Of a stretch of 6,271 bases of DNA, positions 1-4,731 are shown in pieces. Source of the stretch: a bacterium (GTDB lineage: Bacteria; UBA9089; CG2-30-40-21; SBAY01); the NCBI GenBank assembly GCA_030018635.1, contig JASEHU010000129.1, positions 1 through 6,271 of the forward strand. The letters are read 5' to 3'. Under the pieces are notes generated by a model. It ran no database searches and was not told the DNA's origin. It saw only the letters and a list, made by a program, of their open reading frames with translations. How positions within the stretch are numbered: position 1 is the first letter of the stretch; every line of letters begins with the position of its first letter. A program made the position numbers and the translations under genes.

Positions 1-201
1 TCAATAAGTGGATTGGTGATAATTGGGGTAATGACGATATTGCTTTGAGTAGAATAAGTGCCATTGGAAATATCTTGATAATTGACATTAATTTGATTCT
101 GGACTGAAGGTGGATTTTTGAGCAAAACTATTCCCTATAAATGAAGACAGCATTATCCCCAGACATAATGGAATTAATCTTGCTCTACTTAACCAATCCA
201 T
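1..201 (-). pseudogene. 5' end of an exported protein gene, apparently frameshifted after the signal peptide
   Basis: Translation most likely starts at the ATG at 201, preceded by AGGAG at 208-212 with a 6-nt gap. It encodes a signal peptide of about 27 residues: MDWLSRAR, then a hydrophobic core (LIPLCLGIMLSSFIG) ending SFA with predicted cleavage before Q28. This frame stops at TAA (88-90), after 37 residues. From about 119 to the left edge a neighbouring frame is fully open and protein-like; it includes NPPSVQNQINVNY, DISNGTYSTQ and IVITPIITNPLI. The frames meet at the run of five A (115-119; T on the plus strand). With four A the reading would be ...SFA-QNPPSVQ... straight through. I therefore read this as one exported-protein gene, cut by the window edge, broken by a 1-base insertion that is either real or a base-calling error. 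No domain is recognisable in the short mature part. A longer ORF from an ATG at 291 is less likely: it has no Shine-Dalgarno and its first residues are encoded by a tandem repeat. Confidence 0.65.
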
Positions 202-207
202 TTTTTT

Positions 208-212
208 CTCCT
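208..212 (-). promoter_or_regulatory. Shine-Dalgarno site fixing the start at 201
   Basis: AGGAG on the minus strand, 6 nt before the ATG at 201. It favours the start that gives a normal signal peptide over the upstream in-frame ATG at 291, which has no such site. Confidence 0.7.
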
Positions 213-219
213 GATCAAT

Positions 220-269
220 CCGCAGATTGAGGAGATTTAATCCGCAGATTTCGCAGATTTCGCAGATTT
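220..269. repeat. Tandem 9-bp repeat (CGCAGATTT)
   Basis: Three perfect adjacent copies of CGCAGATTT lie at 243-251, 252-260 and 261-269. A degenerate relative (CCGCAGATTGAGGAGATTT) lies just before them at about 220-238. The array sits in the 5' untranslated region of the exported-protein gene that starts at 201. Because the unit is a multiple of three it stays open in frame (ICEICEIC), which inflates that ORF upstream. It is too short and too regular, and lacks spacers, to be a CRISPR array. Confidence 0.8.
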
Positions 270-270
270 T

Positions 271-323
271 TTTGGAACGGTTCATTTCCATATTTTAACC
301 GCAAGCTTTCAAACAAAAGTGAA
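271..323. repeat. Dispersed intergenic repeat, compact copy
   Basis: The left part (TTTGGAACGGTTCATTT, 271-287) and right part (TTTTAACCGCAA...CAAAAGTGAA, 293-323) both recur around 572-738. Left parts match at 16 of 17 positions and right parts at 29 of 31. Here they are about 5 bp apart; in the second copy about 120 bp of AT-rich palindrome separates them. Both copies lie in gaps between minus-strand genes. The right part contains a small inverted repeat (TTCA[A/C]ACAAAAGTGAA). Confidence 0.7.
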
Positions 324-347
324 TCTTAAAGAGTTCTTTATCTATTG

Positions 348-560
348 TCATTCTGCCGCCTTTAACATAGCCTCTTGAGTAACTAATCGCTGTTTGTGTC
401 TTGAATTCATTAAACAATTCCAGAGTTCTTTTTGCGCCAATTCGTTATCTTCTAAATTTAATTTTATCCCTGCAAGTTTCAATTGATAAGCAAAATCGCA
501 TAATTCAAGCCAAGCAGATACCTTCTGCTCCAATGATTTCCAATGTTGATAATGTTGCAT
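348..560 (-). CDS. Small hypothetical protein (70 residues)
   Basis: A 70-residue soluble, mostly helical protein with no signal peptide or membrane segment. The ATG at 560 is preceded by AAGGTGA at 566-572 with a 5-nt gap, a good ribosome binding site, so I regard it as real although short. The layout WKSLEQK...ELCDFAYQLKLAGIK followed by a charged second helical half resembles small uncharacterised bacterial proteins with a W-x-S-L-x-x-K start and an 'ELSDFxxxLxxAGI' segment. That resemblance is from memory and gives no function. The gene lies between two copies of the same intergenic repeat and upstream of the exported-protein gene at 201, on the same strand but 146 bp away. No catalytic motif is visible. 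Confidence 0.6.
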   Translation of the reverse strand: MQHYQHWKSLEQKVSAWLELCDFAYQLKLAGIKLNLEDNELAQKELWNCLMNSRHKQRLVTQEAMLKAAE

Positions 561-571
561 TTAATTCACCT

Positions 572-738
572 TTTGGAACGGTTTATTTTCATCGTTTTCC
601 CTGTGATTTCTTTTGGAAATTAGAAATTCGAAAATAGAAAATAGAAATTGGAAATTGGGCTTTCACGCTTTCTCCAATTTCTAATTTCCAATTTCTATTT
701 TCCATTTTTTTAACCGCAAACTTTCACACAAAAGTGAA
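572..738. repeat. Dispersed intergenic repeat, second copy split by a palindrome
   Basis: The two halves seen in compact form at 271-323 recur here at 572-588 and 708-738, with 1 and 2 mismatches. They are separated by about 120 bp that contain the AT-rich palindrome at 626-706. The arrangement looks like insertion of the palindromic unit into an older repeat. No target-site duplication could be read at the junctions. The repeat fills the gap between the gene ending at 776 and the one starting at 560. Confidence 0.55.
626..706. repeat. AT-rich imperfect palindrome
   Basis: The left arm contains GAAAATAGAAATTGGAAATT and the right arm (about 673-704) contains its exact reverse complement, a 20-bp perfect stem with further imperfect pairing around it. 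The loop is about 15 to 25 nt and includes GGGCTTTCACGCTTTCTCC. Both arms are built from short variants of GAAATT(A/G)GAAATTGG. In minus-strand mRNA it would fold in the 3' untranslated region of the gene ending at 776, where it might protect or end the transcript. It has no clear U-run on that strand, so it is not called a terminator. Confidence 0.7.
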
Positions 739-775
739 CCATCCCTAAAATTCTGTAAATTTGCGTTCTATTTAT

Positions 776-2188
776 TCACTCAATCCTGACCTTAAAACTT
801 ACACTGCCCGAGCCTCCTGGTGGAAGAGCACTTAACAATTCCCATCTAATATGGGTAACAGGTTCACTTTGTAATCCATCATAAATCAACCCACCATCGT
901 GTGAATAAAAAATTGTCCCAACGCCAGAGGCAGAATTAGTAATATAAATCGTCCCATCAGGTATTGCATCTGTAATTACGACATTAGTTGCCGTGCCAGA
1001 GCCTATATTTTCATAATAAAGCGTATAGGTTAAAGTTGCCCCAGGAGTTGCACTTCCAGAAGAAGTTACCTGCTTATCAAATTTAAGTAATGGCAACGGG
1101 ATGAGATTAAACTCCATAGTAACTTTAGCCTTTGAGGTTAGTCCTGTAGCACTTACAGTTACAGAACCCCAATCAGGTTGAAGAGTAGCCGTAAAGGTGG
1201 TAGAAAAAGAGCCAGAGGCATCAGTTGTAGTCGTAGCAATGGTAGTTGTCGTACCAAAGTCAACAATTATCCCTTCGGTAGCAAAAAAGCCCTGGCCAGT
1301 TATGGTTACAAAAGTACCTACTGTGCCTGATGTAGGCAAAACTAAAATATTCCTTAAGGTTGTAGGGGTAGGAGTGCCACCGGTGAAATCGTCATTACAA
1401 TTATCCGTATCCTGATTTGGTGGTTCTCGTTGAAGAGATTGGCCTTTAACTACCCCAGCAGTATGTGAAATTACTCCCGTATAAGTACCATTTTCATAAG
1501 TAACTACATCTATAATACTTCCATCTTTATCTAATAATATAATTGCCTCCCCACTATCGGATAGCTGAATAACGCCTCCTGACATATCTGGTATATCTGA
1601 ATCTGAACTTTGCCATTCAAAATCAAACTTTTTGCCAAAAGATACATAAGATACCGTACCTCTTCGAGTAATGGTAATTGTTGAATATGCAGGAAAAACA
1701 CTTTTTGAAGGAAATGTAACCGTAGCGCCTATATCTGAGATCTTGTATCCTGAAAGATTAATTAAAAATGGTGTGTTATTAAAAAGCTCAATAAACTCAT
1801 CATATTGACCCGATGTCTTTGTATCGTAATACACCTCACTAATCAACAATTGTGGAATTACCTTAAGCCCATCAGTAAATGTTCCGGATTGATTAACAGG
1901 ATTGGTAACGACTACACTATAGGAACCTATTGGTACAGATTTTAAGTCAAAGGTAGTTGTAATGGTATTAGATTCGATGACTGTTGTAGGTGTGCCTATA
2001 ATATCAGGTATGCCAAATTTGGTAAGAATAACAGTAGCTCCTGATTGAAACCCAGAGCCTATGATGGTTACACTAATCGTGCCTTTATTTATTCCTATGG
2101 TTGGAGTAATTTCACTGATAGTTGGTTGAGCATAAACTTGAGCAGTAATGGAGATAAAAAATATCAGGGCATAAATCACCTTTTTCAT
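776..2188 (-). CDS. Secreted multidomain protein: IPT/TIG - lamin-tail (LTD) - Ig-like - DUF11
   Basis: A 470-residue exported protein starting at ATG 2188. AGGTGA at 2197-2202 lies 8 nt before this ATG and overlaps the in-frame GTG at 2200, which would add four residues but has no good binding site of its own. A signal peptide (residues 1-20, MKKVIYALIFF...VYA) is probably cut before Q21. Residues 22-112 look like an IPT/TIG Ig-like domain (ITPTIGINKGTISVTIIGSGF...GATV). Residues 113-272 match the lamin-tail fold (LLISEVYYD...YDEFIELFNNT...INLSGYKISD, later VIQLSDSGEAIILLDKDGSIID, and SLQREP). Residues 280-366 resemble a second IPT-like domain (VLPTSGTVGTFVTITGQGF). Residues 367-470 are a DUF11 domain (ATPGATLTYTLYYENIGSGTA, then VVITDAIPDGT). 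It ends at the last DUF11 strand without an anchor or sorting signal. No enzymatic residues are evident, so an extracellular adhesive or structural role is the best inference. It is probably transcribed alone. Confidence 0.88.
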   Translation of the reverse strand: MKKVIYALIFFISITAQVYAQPTISEITPTIGINKGTISVTIIGSGFQSGATVILTKFGIPDIIGTPTTVIESNTITTTFDLKSVPIGSYSVVVTNPVNQSGTFTDGLKVIPQLLISEVYYDTKTSGQYDEFIELFNNTPFLINLSGYKISDIGATVTFPSKSVFPAYSTITITRRGTVSYVSFGKKFDFEWQSSDSDIPDMSGGVIQLSDSGEAIILLDKDGSIIDVVTYENGTYTGVISHTAGVVKGQSLQREPPNQDTDNCNDDFTGGTPTPTTLRNILVLPTSGTVGTFVTITGQGFFATEGIIVDFGTTTTIATTTTDASGSFSTTFTATLQPDWGSVTVSATGLTSKAKVTMEFNLIPLPLLKFDKQVTSSGSATPGATLTYTLYYENIGSGTATNVVITDAIPDGTIYITNSASGVGTIFYSHDGGLIYDGLQSEPVTHIRWELLSALPPGGSGSVSFKVRIE

Positions 2189-2196
2189 TTTTTTAT

Positions 2197-2202
2197 TCAC
2201 CT
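2197..2202 (-). promoter_or_regulatory. Shine-Dalgarno AGGTGA overlapping an alternative GTG start
   Basis: AGGTGA lies 8 nt upstream of ATG 2188 and includes the in-frame GTG at 2198-2200. The same AGGTGA-type site serves the gene starting at 560, which supports reading the GTG as part of the binding site and not as the start codon. Confidence 0.6.
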
Positions 2203-2230
2203 AATTTTTTTAGGCTCTTCCTGGAATATA

Positions 2231-2380
2231 GTGGGTAAATAAATTTCATTGCAAATTTAGCACTGCAAAATTTAGCATTTAAAATTTTGTCACTGCAAAA
2301 CAGAAGAGGTAATTCTCTGTAAATTTAAAATTATAAATGCTAAATTTGCAATTTTCAATGAGTTTTTTTGCTTTACCCAC
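2231..2380. repeat. AT-rich palindromic element with competing stems
   Basis: The outer arms are GTGGGTAAA (2231-2239) and TTTACCCAC (2372-2380), 9 bp perfect. The inner arms are TTGCAAATTTAGCA (2249-2262) and TGCTAAATTTGCAA (2338-2351), 14 bp perfect. A second left-hand copy of the inner arm (AAATTTAGCATTTAAAATTTT, about 2268-2288) can pair with the same right arm, so two folds exclude each other. CACTGCAAAA is also repeated directly at 2261-2270 and 2291-2300. The element occupies the leader region between the possible promoter at 2420-2448 and the gene starting at 2188. It may be a MITE-like repeat, but no flanking duplication was found. The rest of the 311-bp gap (2381-2513) holds only that promoter and a weak inverted repeat. 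Confidence 0.65.
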
Positions 2381-2419
2381 AATAATTCGTGATGAGCCTT
2401 TTTTTATAGCAATCTATAG

Positions 2420-2448
2420 TTTGTATTATATAACCTTAATTTTGTCAA
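2420..2448 (-). promoter_or_regulatory. Possible promoter for the gene at 2188
   Basis: A perfect TTGACA (2443-2448) is followed after 17 bp by TACAAA (2420-2425), a 4-of-6 match to TATAAT. A perfect TATAAT is also present (2425-2430), but only 12 bp from the -35, which is too close for normal sigma70 use. Transcripts would carry a leader of more than 200 nt including the palindromic element. Confidence 0.4.
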
Positions 2449-2513
2449 GTGTTTTTATGGTGAGGGTTTAGTGCAATAATTCTAACCCTAAGTAACTACT
2501 GCCTTTTTTCATC

Positions 2514-3212
2514 CTACCAAACCTTGGGCTCAAAATCTTTTGCGTTGGCCAAACGCATTGTCTCTCCGAATGGAACCAAGACATAAAGCCCTTTCTTTTG
2601 AGCAAACCTTAGTGCATTTTCTTGGACATTAAGTCCAGCCACAAAGGCAATAACCTCCCTATCTTTATATTCAGCAAAGTTCTTTTTAAATGAGATTAAT
2701 GATTCATCAAGGAAATCCTTCACATCCTCATTAGTCAGATGCGCCTTTACCTCGCCAACTAAAATTAGAGATGAACCATTTCTCCTGGCAGGGCATAAAA
2801 GGTCTATCTCAGCTTTAACCTGACCATCGTGAAGTGCCTTGACCCTTTGATGCACGGCCTCTACCTTTATCCCTAATTTCTTAAATACCTTTGGAACCGC
2901 AGGAGCCGTTAAACCCTCTGCGGCTCTACCCAGACCTCCGCCGATCCCTCCAACTTCTTTTGCTGTCTTCTTCAATTGCTTATCGGTTTCCTTCAACTGT
3001 TCATCCGTTTCCTTTAACTGTTCATCCGTCTTCTTTTGTGATGCTTGTAATTCTTTTTGTGATGCTTGAATCTCTTCTTGAGAAGCATGCAGTTGACGCA
3101 TCTCTTCAATAAATTGCTTATGAAATATCTCCTGCTCCCTGGCTACATTATTCTGCCTTTGAGTCGTTTCGGCTAATATCCTTCTTATTTCATCAAATGT
3201 ATTCTCAACCAT
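2514..3212 (-). CDS. Coiled-coil protein with PD-(D/E)XK nuclease-like C-terminal domain
   Basis: A 232-residue soluble protein. Residues 1-86 form a long helix with seven-residue repeats, first ASQEEIQ/ASQKELQ/ASQKK and then TDEQLKE three times. A glycine-rich hinge follows (GGIGGGLGRAAEG, 88-100). Residues 96-232 look like the PD-(D/E)XK fold found in DUF3782-type proteins: E100 in a first helix, then EIDLLC with D137, a beta strand LILVGEVKAHL giving E154-V-K156, and a helix (VKDFLDESLISFKKNF). The spacing of D137, E154 and K156 fits the family's metal-binding and catalytic set, so nuclease activity is plausible but unproven. Strands VIAFVAGL and GLYVLVPFG complete the fold. The ATG at 3212 lies one base after the upstream gene's TAA, with its AGAGGA site inside that gene's end, so the two are translationally linked. 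Shared coiled coils suggest the products bind each other (inference). Confidence 0.75.
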   Translation of the reverse strand: MVENTFDEIRRILAETTQRQNNVAREQEIFHKQFIEEMRQLHASQEEIQASQKELQASQKKTDEQLKETDEQLKETDKQLKKTAKEVGGIGGGLGRAAEGLTAPAVPKVFKKLGIKVEAVHQRVKALHDGQVKAEIDLLCPARRNGSSLILVGEVKAHLTNEDVKDFLDESLISFKKNFAEYKDREVIAFVAGLNVQENALRFAQKKGLYVLVPFGETMRLANAKDFEPKVW

Positions 3213-3213
3213 T

Positions 3214-3717
3214 TTAATTTCCTCTAAACAAAATAGTAATCATTCCTGCTATTACTGATAATATTAGTGGAGCAAATAAAGCAATAGTCCAATAGAAATG
3301 GTGGTCAATCTTTTTACTTAAACTATCTCTTAAATTATCTATTCGCTTATTTGTCTCATCAATTCTCGCATTTAAGCTCTTATCTAACCCATCAATTCGC
3401 TTATTTGTCTCATCAATTCGTTTATTTGTTTCATCAATTCGTTTATTTGTTTCATCAAACCGCAATATTACATATTCTTTTAAGTCATCTATCCGTTTAT
3501 TTGTCTCATCAATGCGTTTATTTGTTTCATCAAACCGCAATACTACATATTCTTTTAAGTCATCTATTCTATTATCTAATCGTTGAGTATTTAATCTTAT
3601 ATCCGAGCGCATATTTCCTATTTCAGTTACAAATCGTTTTTCTCGCTCATCCAGATAGCGGTCATAATAAGGTGGGATAATTTCTTCTTGTTTGTGCAAA
3701 ATTGCAGGATTAGCCAT
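3214..3717 (-). CDS. Membrane-anchored coiled-coil protein with RIDETNK repeats
   Basis: A 167-residue protein. Residues 1-49 are a short charged N-terminal part (YYDRYLDEREKRFVTEIGNM). Residues 50-139 form a regular coiled coil, and residues 142-164 a single C-terminal membrane helix (YWTIALFAPLILSVIAGMITI) ending in FRGN. The coil is built from units that all begin R(I/F)D or KID: 7-residue units RIDETNK or RFDETNK (61, 68, 86, 93, 100, 118) alternating with 11-residue units such as RIDDLKEYVIL (50, 75, 107, 125). There is no signal peptide, so the coil is probably cytoplasmic with a tail anchor. The layout recalls Borrelia Bdr and DUF1640-type proteins, which also have repeated 'KID' coils and a C-terminal hydrophobic segment; this is an architectural likeness and not a claim of homology. 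ATG 3717 has AGAGGT at 3725-3730. It is the first gene of a two-gene operon with the nuclease-like protein. Confidence 0.8.
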   Translation of the reverse strand: MANPAILHKQEEIIPPYYDRYLDEREKRFVTEIGNMRSDIRLNTQRLDNRIDDLKEYVVLRFDETNKRIDETNKRIDDLKEYVILRFDETNKRIDETNKRIDETNKRIDGLDKSLNARIDETNKRIDNLRDSLSKKIDHHFYWTIALFAPLILSVIAGMITILFRGN

Positions 3718-3735
3718 TGATTTTACCTCTTTTAA

Positions 3736-3764
3736 AGAATAACATAAAAAGATAATTTTGTCAA
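3736..3764 (-). promoter_or_regulatory. Promoter of the coiled-coil/nuclease-like operon
   Basis: TTGACA (3759-3764), 17-bp spacer, TATTCT (3736-3741), with an extended -10 TG one base upstream of the hexamer. An A/T tract (GCAAAATTTTTTAG) directly upstream of the -35 resembles an UP element. The expected start is around 3729, leaving a very short leader with the AGAGGT site near the mRNA 5' end. The flanking sequence resembles that of the promoter at 6169-6197. Confidence 0.6.
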
Positions 3765-3775
3765 CTAAAAAATTT

Positions 3776-3984
3776 TGCCACCCGTAATCCTTCAGTTATC
3801 AGTTGAAAAAGGTTCAAGGCTCAAGGTTGAGGTTAAGGTTAAGGGGTTTGCTCCTCAATCTCAACCTTAACCTTTGCACCTTGAACCTATTGATAACTAA
3901 CCTACTTCACAACTGATAACTGAGGGATTACACAAAAACTTTAATAGAAATTCCCAACCGATAACTGAGGGATTACTGCCACCC
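3776..3984. mobile_element. MITE-like element (3784-3976) with 8-bp target duplication
   Basis: The left end GTAATCCTTCAGTTATC (3784-3800) and right end GATAACTGAGGGATTAC (3960-3976) are 17-bp inverted repeats with one mismatch. Perfect direct repeats TGCCACCC flank them at 3776-3783 and 3977-3984. The 193-bp element encodes no protein. A second copy of the right end lies inside at 3915-3931 and pairs with the left end over 22 nt (3784-3805 with 3910-3931). Between these, GGTTCAAGG and GGTTAAGG-rich arms (3811-3844, 3865-3887) extend a long hairpin. Ends beginning GTAA with 8-bp duplications fit what is known of the IS66 family, so it may be a non-autonomous derivative (inference). It lies 19 bp upstream of the -35 at 3759-3764 and fills most of the gap between the toxin gene and the coiled-coil operon. 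Confidence 0.75.
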
Positions 3985-4046
3985 AGCAATTCTCGGTGAA
4001 CGACAATCGGTGTTCGGTATTATCGATTACCTGATTACATAGTTCA

Positions 4047-4367
4047 TCATTTAAGCATAGACAGATCACTATTGTAGCGTCTCATCAATCTCTTCCCTCC
4101 TCTTCCCTCCATCTGTGGATGAGTTCCAACCCATTTAAGAATGTAAGTATTGCTTTCGATAGAAAACAAGCATCGATAATAATCATCTACATAAAATTCC
4201 CACAATCCTTTGATACTTTCAAATCGATGAATCTTTAGTGATGGATGTTTTGGGTCATTCAACAAGAACCTTACTTGTTTTTCAAACTTCCTTTTGATGT
4301 GTCCGGGCAAGGTTTCATAATATTTGTCGAAATTATCATCTTTGGCAATTTTTCGTTCACTTAACAT
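4047..4367 (-). CDS. RelE/ParE-superfamily toxin, C-terminus altered by a 10-bp duplication
   Basis: A 106-residue basic protein. Residues 10-80 fit the RelE/ParE fold: helices (FDKYYETLPGHIKRKFEKQVRFLL), then NDPKHPSLKIHRF (37-49), GLWEFYVDDYYRCLF (54-68) and YILKWVGTH (75-83). Members of this superfamily usually cut mRNA on the ribosome or inhibit gyrase; the target here cannot be told. The usual length is about 85 to 100 residues. The tail after HPQMEGR is unusual (GGKRLMRRYNSDLSMLK) and arises from a perfect tandem duplication of TCTTCCCTCC (4091-4100, 4101-4110). With one copy the frame would read HPQMEGRD and stop, giving 90 residues. ATG 4367 overlaps the end of the upstream antitoxin gene by 11 bp, so translation is coupled. 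Whether the extended toxin is still active is unknown. Confidence 0.8.
   Translation of the reverse strand: MLSERKIAKDDNFDKYYETLPGHIKRKFEKQVRFLLNDPKHPSLKIHRFESIKGLWEFYVDDYYRCLFSIESNTYILKWVGTHPQMEGRGGKRLMRRYNSDLSMLK
4091..4110. repeat. Perfect 10-bp tandem duplication inside the toxin gene
   Basis: TCTTCCCTCC occurs twice in tandem without mismatch. As 10 is not a multiple of three, it shifts the reading frame of the toxin's last codons. Confidence 0.9.
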
Positions 4368-4605
4368 TATTCAAATCCTTGAGTAAGGCATTTGCATCTG
4401 TATATTCCTTGAACTTACCTATCTTATAGTTTGCATCTGCTTTTGCTAATGCTTCCTGGATTTCAGGAGTGTGAGCGTAGAGTTCACTCTTTGGAATTTC
4501 TTTAGTAAATGTAATCAAGACTCGCATATCGGAATTGTATGGAACATCTTCTTGGGGAATGACAATCCCATTATGATAGACCCCTCCCATTGTCAATTGT
4601 GCCAT
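4357..4605 (-). CDS. Antitoxin of a type II toxin-antitoxin pair
   Basis: An 82-residue acidic protein starting at ATG 4605. The near-perfect ribosome binding site AGGAGGTGA (4612-4620) lies 6 nt upstream; a TTG at 4611 would add two residues but would sit right at that site. The N-terminal part (GGVYHNGIVIPQEDVPYNSDMRVLITF, residues 7-33) predicts as beta strands and resembles the start of DUF104/AF2212-like antitoxins. The C-terminal part (EIQEALAKADANYKIGKF, then KEYTDANALLKDLN) is the helical, acidic tail by which such antitoxins usually wrap and block their RelE-like toxin. The stop codon lies inside the toxin gene (11-bp overlap, ATGTTAAGTGA). Antitoxin first, toxin second is the usual order, and autoregulation by the complex would be expected. 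No helix-turn-helix is evident, so the exact antitoxin family is uncertain. Confidence 0.75.
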   Translation of the reverse strand: MAQLTMGGVYHNGIVIPQEDVPYNSDMRVLITFTKEIPKSELYAHTPEIQEALAKADANYKIGKFKEYTDANALLKDLNNVK

Positions 4606-4611
4606 TAACAA

Positions 4612-4620
4612 TCACCTCCT
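4612..4620 (-). promoter_or_regulatory. Near-perfect Shine-Dalgarno site of the antitoxin gene
   Basis: AGGAGGTGA complements the 16S rRNA 3' end almost fully and lies 6 nt before ATG 4605. It is the strongest ribosome binding site in the window, consistent with the need for antitoxin excess. It also contains the stop codon (4612-4614) of the start-less coding-like fragment upstream. Confidence 0.75.
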
Positions 4621-4731
4621 CGGTTTATTTTCTCGTTCATCCAGATAAATGTTTGCTAATTCTGTTCTATATTTGTGAGCGATATCTCGTCGATGTTGAA
4701 CGGGATGAACGGGATGGGGGTCAGACCTTGA
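4612..4731 (-). other. Start-less coding-like fragment, possible gene remnant
   Basis: A 40-codon stretch open on the minus strand without any usual start codon. It ends HKYRTELANIYLDERENKPRR, with its stop inside the antitoxin's ribosome binding site. IYLDEREN matches YLDEREK in the coiled-coil protein at 3214-3717: the DNA is identical at 19 of 20 positions (4628-4647 against 3638-3657), and the one difference is a synonymous Glu codon change. The upstream part is the low-complexity HPVHPV from a 9-bp repeat. It may be the remnant of a related gene. Confidence 0.35.

Noticed and set aside
243..269. CRISPR-like array at the CGCAGATTT repeats
   Set aside because: The repeats are 9 bp and adjacent, with no spacers.
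202..291. Upstream start at ATG 291 for the exported-protein gene
   Set aside because: There is no Shine-Dalgarno, the added residues come from a 9-bp tandem repeat, and they would bury the signal peptide. ATG 201 has AGGAG at the right distance.
401..637. Plus-strand ORF of 78 codons
   Set aside because: It runs antisense to the small gene at 348-560 and into the intergenic repeat, with no convincing start signal.
1197..1415. Plus-strand valine-rich ORF
   Set aside because: It is a shadow of the Thr-rich second IPT-like region of the minus-strand secreted protein.
2425..2448. TTGACA/TATAAT as a perfect promoter
   Set aside because: Both hexamers are perfect but only 12 bp apart. I kept the TTGACA with the weaker hexamer at 17 bp as a low-confidence call.
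2458..2496. Rho-independent terminator after the nuclease-like gene
   Set aside because: An inverted pair AGGGTTTA/TAACCCT is present, but the stem is short and no U-run follows on the minus strand.
3351..3567. CRISPR-like spacing or a plus-strand protein in the 21-bp repeats
   Set aside because: The repeats are codons of the RIDETNK coiled coil on the minus strand. The plus-strand frame is a low-complexity shadow without a ribosome binding site.
3932..4046. Hidden gene or tRNA in the gap downstream of the toxin gene
   Set aside because: I found no open frame with a start signal and no tRNA-like cloverleaf. It contains the MITE right end and short TCGGTG repeats only.
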